DNA of 40,496 nucleotides from Pirellula staleyi DSM 6068 (GTDB lineage Bacteria > Planctomycetota > Planctomycetia > Pirellulales > Pirellulaceae), in contig CAMCMB010000068.1 in the NCBI GenBank assembly GCA_945875845.1, positions 1 to 40,496 on the forward strand, given 5' to 3'. Numbering within the stretch: the stretch's first letter is position 1; every line of letters begins with the position of its first letter. Made by a program: the position numbers and the translations under genes. This document shows positions 23,792 through 32,532 of the stretch, in pieces. The notes under the pieces were generated by a model. The model was given only the letters and a program-made list of their open reading frames with translations. It did not search any database and was not told where the DNA came from.

Positions 23792-24238
23792 TCAACTAAG
23801 CCCCAATTGCAATAACTTTGGCAGGCGTTTTACTTTGCCCTCGCGATCAATACATGCAACGATGCTATGGCCCGTGACAATGACGGTTTCACTGGGGCTT
23901 GGGGCTGCTTCGGAGGATCCCATCCGAATCAGTCGATAAGCATGTTCAACACGAGCACCGTGGCAGTGCCTGAGAGTCGTAAGCAATTCGAGTTCATCAT
24001 CGAACCCTGCGGGCATGTGAAAGTCAACGTGCATCGTCTTGACCACGAGCATCAAGCCGGTCTCTTCAATCTCCCGATAGGAAATGCCATTCTCGCGAAG
24101 CATCTCCACACGGCCGCGTTCGAAGTAGTTCAAATACTGTGAATTGTGAACGCGTCCCTGACCGTCGATCTCATTGTACTGAACGCGAATCGATAGGCGA
24201 TGCGCAGGATTAAAGTGTTTCGGACCGTGGTGGCTCAT
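23792..24238 (-). CDS. Acyl-CoA thioesterase, 4HBT/YbgC-like hot-dog fold
   Basis: A 148-residue cytoplasmic hot-dog thioesterase that would hydrolyse acyl-CoA or a similar thioester. The signature YNEIDGQGRVHNSQYLNYFERGR (21-43) corresponds to the family's 'Y.D.D..GHV.N..YL.YFE.AR', with D25 as the expected catalytic Asp; the usual GHVN is GRVH here, a mild divergence. MLVVKTMHVDFHMPAGFDDELEL follows as in the YbgC/FadM group. ATG 24238 is chosen: it overlaps the stop of the upstream nuclease-like gene by four bases (ATGA), and the upstream extension looks non-coding. Co-translation with that gene is likely. Confidence 0.87.
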   Translation of the reverse strand: MSHHGPKHFNPAHRLSIRVQYNEIDGQGRVHNSQYLNYFERGRVEMLRENGISYREIEETGLMLVVKTMHVDFHMPAGFDDELELLTTLRHCHGARVEHAYRLIRMGSSEAAPSPSETVIVTGHSIVACIDREGKVKRLPKLLQLGLS

Positions 24239-24930
24239 GCTGCTTTCTTGCGAACTCGCTTTGATGTTTTGCGGTAAACAATGGAGTTTCCGCGTTTGCC
24301 GACCGTCTCTGTAGCCTTGCATCGATTGAGGGTATACGCGATTTGCTGCGCAAACCAACGCGGCTGCTGTATGCACTCTGACAATTCGCGAGTATCGAAT
24401 TCTAGCGGTAATTTGGGATCTCCGAGCAGTCGCCAAAGGTCCGCGACACTTTCTAGGAAATCGGATTCGCACAGCTTTGCCAAATGTTGGTCGAGCACTT
24501 GGTATTGTTTGCGTTTCCAGCGTCGGTGGACGCGATCGACGCGTTGTTCAATGCAATGGACGGTAAGCACTTCAAGTGTCAGCTTGGGATGCGGGAAGAC
24601 CTGCGTGAAGTGAATTAGTTCGCGAAAGATGTCAATCGGTTGCAGTTTTTTCGGGCTTTTCCGACGTCGCAACAACTCCCCCCCTTCGCAATCGAACGTC
24701 TCAATCCACTTGCAGCCGATCCAAGGTTTCACGACTCGCAACCGGTGGCCGTTGGCGAGCAAGACTTTTACTTTGTTTCGAATCGATCCAAGTCCCGAAT
24801 GCTGGATCTCGATCAAATTGCCAGCCACATCAATCGCGTCGATGCGAAAGCCATCCACGGTAACCTCGACGGAGTCCGAATCGGCTGCAAAATGGTGCTT
24901 TAATTGGCGATGGAGTGAAGTTTCCATCAA
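24235..24930 (-). CDS. Putative PD-(D/E)XK (CoiA-like) nuclease-fold protein
   Basis: A 231-residue soluble basic protein. The N-terminal ~70 residues read VTVDGFRIDAID (25-34), LIEIQHSGLGSIRNKVKVLL (39-58) and HRLRVVKPW (62-70). This matches the D...ExQ-S pattern of CoiA-like competence nucleases: D31 and E41/Q43 at the putative active site, Gln in place of the usual Lys. The middle is helical and Arg/Lys-rich (RRWKRKQYQ), and a C-terminal winged-helix-like segment (WFAQQIAYTLNRC, then GNSIVYRKT) suggests DNA binding. Function is inferred from pattern only. The gene overlaps the downstream thioesterase start by four bases. Start ATG at 24930 or 24927. Confidence 0.6.
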   Translation of the reverse strand: MMETSLHRQLKHHFAADSDSVEVTVDGFRIDAIDVAGNLIEIQHSGLGSIRNKVKVLLANGHRLRVVKPWIGCKWIETFDCEGGELLRRRKSPKKLQPIDIFRELIHFTQVFPHPKLTLEVLTVHCIEQRVDRVHRRWKRKQYQVLDQHLAKLCESDFLESVADLWRLLGDPKLPLEFDTRELSECIQQPRWFAQQIAYTLNRCKATETVGKRGNSIVYRKTSKRVRKKAA

Positions 24931-25051
24931 GCCTTTATACTGTTTTTAGAACGAAACATGCAAGGCGAGCCGGCGGCCACTGGCATATTGCCAGCAGCAT
25001 GAATCAAATGCCTCTGGGTAACCCCAAAGGCTCGTCATTATCCCGCTGGGA

Positions 25052-27856
25052 CTATTTCCTTGCGGATGTCTTTGACTTCGTCGCACCCGGCTTGGCCTTG
25101 CCGTCTTTGATTACCTTGGCGGGAACCAACTTGGCGGGATGGCGGATGGCTGCCTGGGCGGCTGCCAAACGTGCGATGGGCACTCGAAATGGGCTGCAGC
25201 TAACGTAGTCCAGGCCGATGATGTGGCAGAACTCGACCGACGATGGATCTCCGCCGTGTTCGCCGCAAATGCCAATCTTGAGGTCGGATTTGGTGGAGCG
25301 ACCCTTTTCGACCCCGATCTGCATCAATTGTCCAACACCCGTGCGATCGATCGATGCGAATGGATTCGCTTTGATGATCTCTAGGTTTTGATAGGCGGGC
25401 AAGAAGGACCCGGAGTCGTCGCGGCTCATGCCCAAACAGGTTTGGGTCAAGTCGTTAGTTCCGAACGAGAAGAACTCAGCGGACTCGGCGATCTCGTCGG
25501 CGGTCAACGCACCGCGTGGCACTTCGATCATCGTGCCAACGGTGTATGCGAACTTCTTGCCTGTCGCCTTCATGACTTCCGCCGCAACTCGGTGGACAAT
25601 GCTCACTTGCAAATCCAGTTCCTTCTTGAAGCCGACCAAAGGAACCATGACTTCTGGTTTGACCTTGGTGCCTTCTTTGAGGACCGTTGCGGCAGCTTGG
25701 AAAATTGCCCGGGCCTGCATTTCCGTGAGCTCAGGTCGCAAGATACCTAGCCGGCAACCGCGGAAGCCAAGCATTGGGTTGAACTCATGAAGTTCGCTCA
25801 CCATCTTGGCTATTTCGGCAGCGGTTGTCTTGAGTTGTTTGGCGACCTCCTCTTGTCCCTTAACATTGTCTTGCTGTGGCAAGAATTCATGCAAGGGTGG
25901 ATCGAGCAAACGAATGCAGGCTGGCAATCCATCCAATGCGCGGAAGATTCCTTCGAAGTCTTTTTGCTGATAAGGCAATAGCGTTGCGAGGGCTTTCTTT
26001 CGATCGTCTTCGGACTTGGCCAAAATCATTTGGCGAACGGCAATGATTCGGTCCCCTTCGAAGAACATGTGTTCTGTTCGGCATAGCCCGATCCCTTCTG
26101 CACCGAAAGCGATTGCGTTGACCACTTGATCGGGTTGGTCCGCATTGGTGCGAATTCCGAGGCTTCGATATTTGTCTGCGAGCTTCATCAGCGAGTCGTA
26201 GTACTGGAATACCTTGCTATCCTTGGGTTTCATGGTCTTGTTGACCAGAACTTGCTTGAGTTCGCTATCCGCGGTTGCAATGGCACCATGAAACACTTCG
26301 CCGGTGGTACCGTTGATGCTGATATGGTCACCTTCCCTGAGCGTGACACCTTTGCACTTGAGTGTCCCCTTGTGGTAGTCGATTTCGATATCGCCAGCAC
26401 CTGCAACGCAGACCTTGCCCATTTGACGAGCGACCAAGGCTGCGTGGCTCGAAACACCACCGCGAGCGGTTAAAATTCCGTCGGAAGCGATCATGCCTCG
26501 CAGATCTTCTGGGCTGGTTTCGATACGAGCGAGAACAACGTGCTTGCCTTGAGCTGCGAGTTCTTCGGCCTTGCCCGCGGTGAAGACCACGGAACCGGAT
26601 GCTGCTCCCGGACCGGCAGGCAATCCAACGGCCATCAGACGCCCTTCCCCTCGGGCTTTTTCATAGGCAACGGTGTCGAAGATAGGTTGCAAGAGTTGAT
26701 TAAGAGCTTCTGGATCGCCCGATTTGATGGCGTGCTCAGGCGACATCAATTTTTCCTTGACCATGTCGTGAGCGATCTTGACATAGGCCAAAGCCGTTCG
26801 CTTGCCGTTCCGAGTTTGAAGCATATAGAGCTTCTTCTTCTCGATTGTGAATTCGAAGTCTTGAACATCGCCGAAGTTCTTTTCCAAGATCTTGCGAACG
26901 TCGTTCAGCTCTTTGTGCGCGGCGGAAATGATCTTGTCCTTGGCCATGTCGGCGATTGTGAGCGGTGTGCGAACACCCGCCACTACGTCTTCGCCTTGAG
27001 CGTTAACAAGGTATTCGCCATAGAAAACGTTGTCGCCGTTGGCAGGGTCGCGAGTGAACGCCACACCGGTCGCGCAATCGTCTCCCATGTTGCCGAACAC
27101 CATCGCTTGAACATTAACCGCGGTACCCCATTCGTCAGGGATGCGGTACTTTTGACGATAGAGGATGGCTCGCTCGTTCATCCACGAGCTGAACACAGCG
27201 TAAACGGCCCCTTCCAATTGCTTCATCGGATCATTTGGAAACGCCTTGCCTGAGTGATCCTTGATCAGCTTCTTGAATCGCTTGACCAACTCTTGGAGTT
27301 GTTCGGCGGAAAGCTCGGTATCGTCCTTGACCTTGGCTTCTTTCTTCAGTTGGGCCATGATCTCTTCGAACGGATCGTGATCGTTCTCGTTCTTCTTTTG
27401 GACGCCCATAACCACGTCGCCGTACATTTGCAGGAACCGCCGGTAGGAGTCCCAAGCAAAACGTGGGTTGTTGGTCGCTATAGCCATTCCTTCGCAGGTG
27501 GCATCGTTGAGGCCCAGATTAAGAATGGTGTCCATCATGCCCGGCATCGAATCGCGAGCACCGGATCGAACCGATACGAGGAGCGGGTTCTTGACGTCTC
27601 CGAACTTCTTGCCAGTTTCCTTCTCAAGCCACTTGACGGCCTTTTCCATATCGCCGGTAAGTTCCGCAGGTGGCTTCTTGCCGTTCTTGTAATACGAAAC
27701 GCAAACTTCGGTCGTAATGGTGAAGCCAGAAGGCACCGGGAGACCAATTTTGGTCATTTGAGCGAGGTTAGCTCCTTTTCCACCGAGCAGAGCCTTCATA
27801 TCTCCGTTACCGTCGGTTTTCGATTTGCCAAAAAAATAAATCAACTTGTTAGCCAT
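25052..27856 (-). CDS. ppdK: Pyruvate, phosphate dikinase
   Basis: A 934-residue cytoplasmic enzyme that interconverts pyruvate + ATP + Pi and phosphoenolpyruvate + AMP + PPi, giving glycolytic or gluconeogenic flexibility. An N-terminal ATP-grasp domain begins [10 protein letters not shown] and has [20 protein letters not shown] and [16 protein letters not shown]. The phosphohistidine domain has [19 protein letters not shown] with catalytic H471. The C-terminal TIM barrel has [12 protein letters not shown] with the catalytic Cys and ends in [19 protein letters not shown]. The length matches bacterial PPDK (~875-930). ATG 27856 ([10 protein letters not shown]) is chosen over the longer frame from 27928, whose extra residues are not family-like. 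A Lys-rich tail (KTSARK) ends the protein. It is divergent from the gene at 28019. Confidence 0.97.
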   Translation of the reverse strand: MANKLIYFFGKSKTDGNGDMKALLGGKGANLAQMTKIGLPVPSGFTITTEVCVSYYKNGKKPPAELTGDMEKAVKWLEKETGKKFGDVKNPLLVSVRSGARDSMPGMMDTILNLGLNDATCEGMAIATNNPRFAWDSYRRFLQMYGDVVMGVQKKNENDHDPFEEIMAQLKKEAKVKDDTELSAEQLQELVKRFKKLIKDHSGKAFPNDPMKQLEGAVYAVFSSWMNERAILYRQKYRIPDEWGTAVNVQAMVFGNMGDDCATGVAFTRDPANGDNVFYGEYLVNAQGEDVVAGVRTPLTIADMAKDKIISAAHKELNDVRKILEKNFGDVQDFEFTIEKKKLYMLQTRNGKRTALAYVKIAHDMVKEKLMSPEHAIKSGDPEALNQLLQPIFDTVAYEKARGEGRLMAVGLPAGPGAASGSVVFTAGKAEELAAQGKHVVLARIETSPEDLRGMIASDGILTARGGVSSHAALVARQMGKVCVAGAGDIEIDYHKGTLKCKGVTLREGDHISINGTTGEVFHGAIATADSELKQVLVNKTMKPKDSKVFQYYDSLMKLADKYRSLGIRTNADQPDQVVNAIAFGAEGIGLCRTEHMFFEGDRIIAVRQMILAKSEDDRKKALATLLPYQQKDFEGIFRALDGLPACIRLLDPPLHEFLPQQDNVKGQEEVAKQLKTTAAEIAKMVSELHEFNPMLGFRGCRLGILRPELTEMQARAIFQAAATVLKEGTKVKPEVMVPLVGFKKELDLQVSIVHRVAAEVMKATGKKFAYTVGTMIEVPRGALTADEIAESAEFFSFGTNDLTQTCLGMSRDDSGSFLPAYQNLEIIKANPFASIDRTGVGQLMQIGVEKGRSTKSDLKIGICGEHGGDPSSVEFCHIIGLDYVSCSPFRVPIARLAAAQAAIRHPAKLVPAKVIKDGKAKPGATKSKTSARK

Positions 27857-28018
27857 GGCCGAATGCAATGCTCCCGTGTTTCTGCAAAAATCAATGGGGT
27901 CCGACGACGTCGGGTATCTATATGACAACTCCCGGATTTACGGGCGAAAAGTGTACGTTCGCTCTTTCAAAACGTCAATTGCCAATGCCTTGTTTGAACT
28001 CACATCCAGCACAATGAA

Positions 28019-29920
28019 ATGATCCCACCAGACCATGTTTTGCATGCTTTAAGCGACTTGCTTTCCAAGAACCAGAGCACGAGTCCTCCGTCGCCGGATA
28101 TTTTTCGAAGCATTTTCGAGACAGGAAATGGCCGATGGTCCTGCCTGATTCGGGCCCCGAATTCCGTCGACTGGTTCGTGCGACCGTTGCTCCAAAACCA
28201 GGAGTCATTGCGGGTCAATAGCCAAACGAGAGCCGCTGAGTCCTCGAATTGGGTTGAAATTCAAGCACTCGCAAATGAGTCTCTCGATCTGCCCATTGAT
28301 GGAGAATCGCCTGCGTTTCCGCCTTTGCGAGATCTTTTGAGTCAGTCTTGCATCGTCCAACGTGGACCGGACGAAAGCATTTTGTGCGTTCGATGCGAAT
28401 CGCTTCTGCTTGTGGCTGGGCTATTGCAAGAAGCTGGTCCACCACCGAATCCGGTGGTCCAGGACTGGAAAAAACAATTGGCGTCGATGAATCGGATTAG
28501 CTCGTCCTTGAGTCCTGCGGAGACATTTGTGACCGAGGATGGCGAGCTCGTTCCACTCCCCGAATCGATCGGGAAATGGTCAACCGCACACTTTCATGCG
28601 GAACATTCGCCAAGTCTCGCGGCTCATTGGGAAATGAAAAGGTCACGCTGGCCTTGGTCGACGAGCCCTGCAAGTTTGACGCAAAGAACGGAGGACGCTG
28701 CAACCCAGGGCGTTGCTTGGCTGAACTCTCCCGACACGATTCACGTTCCTGCAGTCAGTCAACAACGAAACCCAAAAAAGAGAAAGGCATCCCAGCATGC
28801 CATCATTGGGACTGCGGTTGCCGGAACCTTGGGGTTTGGAACCCTCGTTTGGATGTCCGGCATCGCCTCTCAACTTGGAGAAGCCGATCGTTCGGCAATG
28901 ACGGCAAAGGAGTTCGAGATCGCAAAGGACCTGATCATCGATACGGTTACGTCTTCGACCGTCGAGTCGCCGGAGTTGTCCAGCGATGACCAAGAGATAA
29001 CGACGCTTGATGGGTTTTCTGGAAAGGCGGAAGAACTGTCGCCAGCAACAGAAACGGATACGCTCGAATCCTTGTTGTCCCAGTTGCAGCCGACCTCATC
29101 TAGTAAGTTTAATCTAGGTTCGATGAATGCGTCCTCGATCATAAGCGACGCACTCAAATCAGGAAGTGTTCCGAACAATGTTCCCAACAGCGACAGCAGC
29201 ACTCCGTTCGGGATTCCGTTTGGGGAAAAGATCGCCACGCTCGACGACAACAACATCGTCGAGGGCGATCATGAGGATGACCCATCACAAGTTGCAAAGG
29301 ACGTCTTGAACCAGGGCGAGTTGAACCAGGACGTTTTGAACCAGGAAGGAATGCCGCTTGAAAAAATACTCACGACGGATTCCTTCAACAAGAAGGAAAT
29401 CATTTTTATCGGGCACCGAGTTCAGCCAAAACTATGTCGCTGTGAAGTCAAATTGAAGTTGTCGAAAGAACTGGTCGTCGAGCCAACGGAACAGATCTTC
29501 ATCGAAGGAGTAGGCAAAGCAAGCTGGAAGATCGCGATGGAAGACGAAGAGCCGGAACTAATATTGGAAATTAGTTCGAAGCCAGGCAGCCGTTGGCAAA
29601 TCAGTACAGCCGTAGGTTTGCGAGTAACATCCGCATCCGAACCCATCATGCTCTCACCGAGGGATGCTCAAACCGTTTGCAATCGATTGATCGATTACCA
29701 CCAATGGATCAGCAACTCCATTGTGGCACTCGAAAACGCGAAGGCCAATGAAAGGAGCAAATCCCGCATCGACTTCTACGGTGAGATCAAAAAACTAGAG
29801 CGTCAGCAACGCGATGTCGACAAAGCCATCGCACAGTGGAAAACGATTGCTAGGCTTAGTCACTTGTTTTTCGACGGCAATGAAGTGCATCTGACGTTCA
29901 TCCCGATGAAACAAGAGTAG
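28019..29920 (+). CDS. Single-pass membrane protein of unknown function
   Basis: A 633-residue protein with no domain I recognise. A soluble N-terminal half (1-255) is followed by basic residues (QQRNPKKRKASQH) and one membrane segment (about 262-285, IIGTAVAGTLGFGTLVWMSG). Then come a long acidic, Ser-rich spacer (300-430), a short LNQ-containing repeat (DVLNQGELNQDVLNQEG) and a C-terminal beta-rich region followed by a coiled-coil-like helix (KANERSKSRIDF, then IKKLERQQRDVDKAIAQWK). The topology would put the N-terminus inside by the positive-inside rule. ATG 28019 is the first in frame. It is divergent from ppdK with about 160 bp between starts. No neighbour points to a role. Confidence 0.75.
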   Translation: MIPPDHVLHALSDLLSKNQSTSPPSPDIFRSIFETGNGRWSCLIRAPNSVDWFVRPLLQNQESLRVNSQTRAAESSNWVEIQALANESLDLPIDGESPAFPPLRDLLSQSCIVQRGPDESILCVRCESLLLVAGLLQEAGPPPNPVVQDWKKQLASMNRISSSLSPAETFVTEDGELVPLPESIGKWSTAHFHAEHSPSLAAHWEMKRSRWPWSTSPASLTQRTEDAATQGVAWLNSPDTIHVPAVSQQRNPKKRKASQHAIIGTAVAGTLGFGTLVWMSGIASQLGEADRSAMTAKEFEIAKDLIIDTVTSSTVESPELSSDDQEITTLDGFSGKAEELSPATETDTLESLLSQLQPTSSSKFNLGSMNASSIISDALKSGSVPNNVPNSDSSTPFGIPFGEKIATLDDNNIVEGDHEDDPSQVAKDVLNQGELNQDVLNQEGMPLEKILTTDSFNKKEIIFIGHRVQPKLCRCEVKLKLSKELVVEPTEQIFIEGVGKASWKIAMEDEEPELILEISSKPGSRWQISTAVGLRVTSASEPIMLSPRDAQTVCNRLIDYHQWISNSIVALENAKANERSKSRIDFYGEIKKLERQQRDVDKAIAQWKTIARLSHLFFDGNEVHLTFIPMKQE

Positions 29921-29928
29921 GAGTATCA

Positions 29929-30070
29929 AGGGCGGCGTTTCGCGACGTTCCGTCGCTGCACTCTGCCCTGGGCTAAAATGTCGCTGCCCCATTCGGCCCG
30001 TTGGGGCGAAAGGACTGATAGCCCAACGGGCTTAAATATTGTAGCCCAGGGCAGAGCGAAGCGCCGCCCT
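29929..30070. repeat. Nested 142-bp palindrome
   Basis: The outer arms are AGGGCGGCG then CTCTGCCCTGGGCTA on the left and TAGCCCAGGGCAGAGCGAAGC then GCCGCCCT on the right. They are perfect partners except that the left arm carries an extra ~17 bases (29944-29960). Inside lies a second stem GCCCGTTGGG (29996-30005) with CCCAACGGGC (30022-30031). The block starts directly after the stop of the membrane-protein gene. It is a non-coding repeat of the kind common in planctomycete intergenic DNA and may also stop transcription. Confidence 0.8.
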
Positions 30071-30693
30071 GGGACTTCCCCCCACACAAGGCAGATTGCC
30101 CTGAAGGCCTGAAGGGGCATCATCCCGCTCGGCTTCACACCTCAGACCCTCAATAATCTTGAGGCGTTTCCACGTTGGCATTCTCGTCGAGAGTTTAGAT
30201 TGCAAGTACGCAATAACATGCTGTTAGTCAAACTGCCATGTGCGAGGATCCTTCACGCGGTGAAATCTCGCCATGCCATTAAACCAAAGATGAGCAAACT
30301 TCTCGACGGTTTCCTTCTGCCCGAGACATTTCACGAAGACCATGGCAAGAACCTCCCAAGTCAAAAGCGCCTGCTAGCCAGGACTCCGCCTGCAGTCAGC
30401 TGTTCCTTGATCCAATTTCATAATGAATCGGCTAGACGTTGGTCAACCCCCTCGCCGTGACTGTTGTCTCCACAAAATCACACTCGAATGGCATGGAATG
30501 AGTGGGAAGAACTTGTCAGAGATAATCGGTTATCAATGAAACCGATCCACTGGGACTGCCAAGACTGAAACCGGGATCATTGGCCTGAATCAGGGATAAT
30601 TAAGTTGACAAATCAGGGATAACTCCCGTAGCTTCAGTGATATCTACCCCAAACCGGGATAAAGACAAGTTCGTCTGACAGGAGACTCACGGA
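30071..30693. other. Gene-poor stretch with iteron-like repeats at its right end
   Basis: No credible gene is seen in this 623-bp stretch. A plus-strand frame at 30200-30460 (TTG start, no family resemblance) is not called. From 30568 to 30661 there are four iteron-like repeats upstream of the orphan gene at 30694 (separate entry). The change from core genes to this stretch marks the left edge of the accessory island that carries the toxin-antitoxin modules. Confidence 0.55.
30568..30661. promoter_or_regulatory. Four iteron-like 11-bp repeats upstream of the orphan gene
   Basis: Copies of AA(A/T)C(C/A)GGGAT(A/C) occur at 30568-30578, 30588-30598, 30611-30621 and 30651-30661. The starts are 20, 23 and 40 bp apart, close to whole numbers of helical turns (about 10.5 bp each). 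All are in the same orientation and end 33 bp before the gene start. They could be operator sites for a regulator of that gene. Confidence 0.5.
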
Positions 30694-31164
30694 ATGAAGG
30701 TGCAGCAGTACACAATCGGGAAGGACGGCGATCAAATACGGATCCCCGTCGTAGACAAATCTGAGTTTCAACATGTCACCATCTATTCCCTAGAGGTTCT
30801 CGACTTGCAGCCCGGCACGATCCTTATGGTGACCGCACAGGTGGAGGTGGAAAGCAAAATCCCGACAAATGTACTTGTCGCGTCGCACCTCGTCCTTGCT
30901 GAGAGTCCAACGGCAAAGGATGGTCTCGTCATAGCTCCGGCTACGGGTACGAACATCGTCAACCGTCCAGAGGGAGGTGGGGTCTATCAGCACTATTATG
31001 TGGCGACGAGTATTGGCTCGCTTGCGATTGTCGAGTCAGCTCGACGGAAGTTCGTCAATTTCCTTGCGTACTCGGCGTGCGACGCCGCCATCTCCGCGAA
31101 CGATCGGTTCTTGATAGCTCGGGCCTATGCAGGCTCAATGACCGTGTTGAGGTTTGAAGCGTAG
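30694..31164 (+). CDS. Orphan protein of unknown function
   Basis: A 156-residue soluble protein beginning MKVQQYTIGKDGDQIRIPVVDKSEF. It looks beta-rich, with regularly spaced Val/Ile and Gly, no signal peptide, no membrane segment and no motif I know. An AGGAGA ribosome-binding site lies at the right distance before the ATG. It sits between the iteron-like repeats and the first toxin-antitoxin repeat, in a region where all genes are short and on the plus strand, so it is probably part of the same acquired segment. The composition (YQHYYVATSIGSLAIVESARR) resembles small proteins of unknown function in gene-cassette regions, but this is impression only. Confidence 0.65.
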   Translation: MKVQQYTIGKDGDQIRIPVVDKSEFQHVTIYSLEVLDLQPGTILMVTAQVEVESKIPTNVLVASHLVLAESPTAKDGLVIAPATGTNIVNRPEGGGVYQHYYVATSIGSLAIVESARRKFVNFLAYSACDAAISANDRFLIARAYAGSMTVLRFEA

Positions 31165-31274
31165 CGTCCTGCGGTCGCCCCTTCGTTATGGCATGCTCAC
31201 AGTGAAATACAAGGATCGGACGAACATATATATGATTGGATACTGCGTCATTGTTCTCGAACGGCACAAGCAAA

Positions 31275-31393
31275 GGGACACAGCACATTTGCGGGGGCCC
31301 TACTTACTTATCGGTTGCTTTCGTCCGAGGCGTTTTCTAAGTACATTGAAATCCAGGCCCGAATTTGAGAAACAAGTCCCCAATCAACGAAAA
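31275..31393. repeat. Direct repeat copy A upstream of toxin-antitoxin module 1
   Basis: Starts GGGACACAGCACATTTG and includes CGTTTTCTAA, AATCCAGGCCCGAATT and GAGAAACAAGTCCCCAATCA. It aligns base for base with copy B (32072-32186), with a few substitutions and a short indel; by eye roughly nine in ten positions agree. It ends about 120 bp before the antitoxin start, as does copy B relative to its own module. The reverse strand can be read as a short open frame DWGLVSQIRAWISMYLEN in which several differences from copy B are synonymous. Confidence 0.88.
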
Positions 31394-31404
31394 TAAAAGC
31401 AATA

Positions 31405-31430
31405 AAGGGTACGCAGCACTGCGTACCCTT
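31405..31430. terminator. Hairpin with T-rich flanks, possible bidirectional terminator
   Basis: AAGGGTACGCAG and CTGCGTACCCTT form a perfect 12-bp stem around CA. On the plus strand TTATTT follows; on the minus strand TTTATTGCTTTTATTTT follows. It may insulate the antitoxin promoter from upstream transcription. Part of it (ACGCAGCACT) also occurs after repeat copy B, so it belongs to the repeated unit. Confidence 0.6.
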
Positions 31431-31514
31431 ATTTCCGGTCCAAACACCGAGTAATTAAGTGTCGATGTTTGCGAGGGACGTTATTTCTCGTTAAACTGAT
31501 TGCGGAGGCCTAAA

Positions 31515-31736
31515 ATGGACATTTACGCGGATAACATCCAGAACCTTCCAGAACTTGACAAGTTATTACTTGTTCAGCGTATTTGGGACGACTTAGCTTT
31601 ATCGGACACAATCCCATTGCCTGATTGGCTTGTGTCGGAAACAAGACGACGACGCGAAGAACTGATTGAGAATCCAAACCTGGGACATTCACAAGAAGAG
31701 GTTCTTAATCGTATTCGGGTATGGCGAGATGGCTAG
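31515..31736 (+). CDS. Antitoxin of the Unstab_antitox (addiction module component) family, module 1
   Basis: A 73-residue protein beginning MDIYADNIQNLPELDKLLLVQRIWDDL. The pattern 'L...DKL.LV..IWD.L' early and 'P......ELERR.......P......EEV..RIR' later is that of the putative addiction-module component family (TIGR02574/PF09720), antitoxins paired with ParE/RelE toxins. The ATG at 31515 follows GGAGG at good distance and is preferred over the TTG at 31500. It overlaps the toxin start by eight bases. The protein would bind and neutralise the toxin and probably repress its own promoter. Confidence 0.85.
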   Translation: MDIYADNIQNLPELDKLLLVQRIWDDLALSDTIPLPDWLVSETRRRREELIENPNLGHSQEEVLNRIRVWRDG

Positions 31737-32043
31737 AGTCCCGCGTTTCCACCCCCTCTTCACTAATGATGTATTGCGATCCGCAGATTGGTACGAAGGC
31801 AAAACGATTGGCCTTGGGGTTGACTTTACATTCTGGATCGAAAAGGGAATTCACGAACTGCTCGACGATCCCGAGAGACGATCCAACATTCACTACGGAT
31901 TTCGATACTGGCCGATTCCGCGATTTCCGCATTTGATTTTGTACGATCTGACACCGTTTGAAGTGCTGGTTTTCGGTGTTATGCATCCTTCACAAGAACC
32001 AGATCAATGGATCTCAAGACGTGGCCCACATGGTAAGGATTAG
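31729..32043 (+). CDS. ParE/RelE-type toxin, module 1
   Basis: A 104-residue protein beginning MARVPRFHPLFTNDVLRSADWYEGK. Family features are the DWYE helix, a middle segment ending in FRYWPIPRFPHLILYDL and a last strand VLVFGVMHPSQEPDQWISRR, all typical of ParE-like toxins (gyrase or ribosome targets). Start ATG 31729 overlaps the antitoxin end by eight bases (ATGGCTAG); a longer frame from 31666 is rejected because it would overlap most of the antitoxin's end without resembling the family. The target cannot be assigned from sequence alone. Confidence 0.85.
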   Translation: MARVPRFHPLFTNDVLRSADWYEGKTIGLGVDFTFWIEKGIHELLDDPERRSNIHYGFRYWPIPRFPHLILYDLTPFEVLVFGVMHPSQEPDQWISRRGPHGKD

Positions 32044-32071
32044 ATTCGAAAACCCAAAGAACCCGAGGGGA

Positions 32072-32186
32072 GGGACACAGCACATTTGTGGGGGGCCATA
32101 CTTATCGAGTGCTTCGTCCAAGGCGTTTTCTAAATACATCGAAATCCAGGCCCGAATTCGAGAAACAAGTCCCCAATCATCGAAAA
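32072..32186. repeat. Direct repeat copy B upstream of toxin-antitoxin module 2
   Basis: Starts GGGACACAGCACATTTGTG and ends near CAATCATCGAAAA. It is the partner of copy A at 31275-31393. The two copies lie about 797 bp apart, close to the spacing of the two antitoxin genes (790 bp), so the repeat plus module behaves as one duplicated or cassette-like unit. Confidence 0.88.
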
Positions 32187-32304
32187 GAGCACAAAGACAA
32201 GCTGAGTTAACGCAGCACTTAGCCTCTTGCTTGCGAACTCAACGTTTCGGTGCGTTTTGCCTTGCCAAGAATGGCTGGTATACTGATCTCTGGGAGGAAA
32301 AACC

Positions 32305-32532
32305 ATGACGGTAGAACAGGTAATCAATGACATTTCTGCATTGCCACCGGGCGACCAACTGCGAGTTGTGCAAGCGATTTGGGATCAACTTCCCAAGGAC
32401 GTTGGCACGGAGCTGTCTGTTGCACAGCAAGCGGAACTAGAACGTCGATGGTCCGAATACAAGGCGGATCCATCTTCAGCGTTGACGGAGGACGAATTTA
32501 AAGAACGCATTCGGAATTTACGACGTCGATGA
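32305..32532 (+). CDS. Antitoxin of the Unstab_antitox family, module 2
   Basis: A 75-residue protein starting MTVEQVINDISALPPGDQLRVVQAIWDQL, with 'LPPGDQL.VVQ.IWD.L', then AQQAELERRWSEYKADPSSALTEDEFKERIR. It is a clearer PF09720 match than module 1. A GGGAGG ribosome-binding site precedes the ATG. Its TGA stop overlaps the toxin ATG (ATGA), a strong sign of translational coupling. It shares the family fold but only modest identity with the module 1 antitoxin. Confidence 0.9.
   Translation: MTVEQVINDISALPPGDQLRVVQAIWDQLPKDVGTELSVAQQAELERRWSEYKADPSSALTEDEFKERIRNLRRR

Larger units (their letters stand above)
31165..31514. other. Intergenic stretch holding repeat copy A and a hairpin
   Basis: These 350 bases contain no gene. 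They hold the 119-bp repeat copy A (31275-31393) and a strong hairpin (31405-31430), both upstream of the first antitoxin. The last bases before the antitoxin carry a GGAGG ribosome-binding site (around 31503-31508). Confidence 0.7.

Noticed and set aside
26540-27253. Plus-strand open frame of 237 codons
   Set aside because: Antisense shadow of ppdK, which is certain from its motifs.
30200-30460. Plus-strand open frame of 86 codons
   Set aside because: TTG start, no ribosome-binding site, no family resemblance, low-quality composition.
31275-32186. Typical integron attC sites
   Set aside because: The repeats lack recognisable R'/R'' core sites (GTTRRRY/RYYYAAC) and strong end-to-end pairing, and no integrase is in the window; a cassette-like origin is kept only as a hypothesis.
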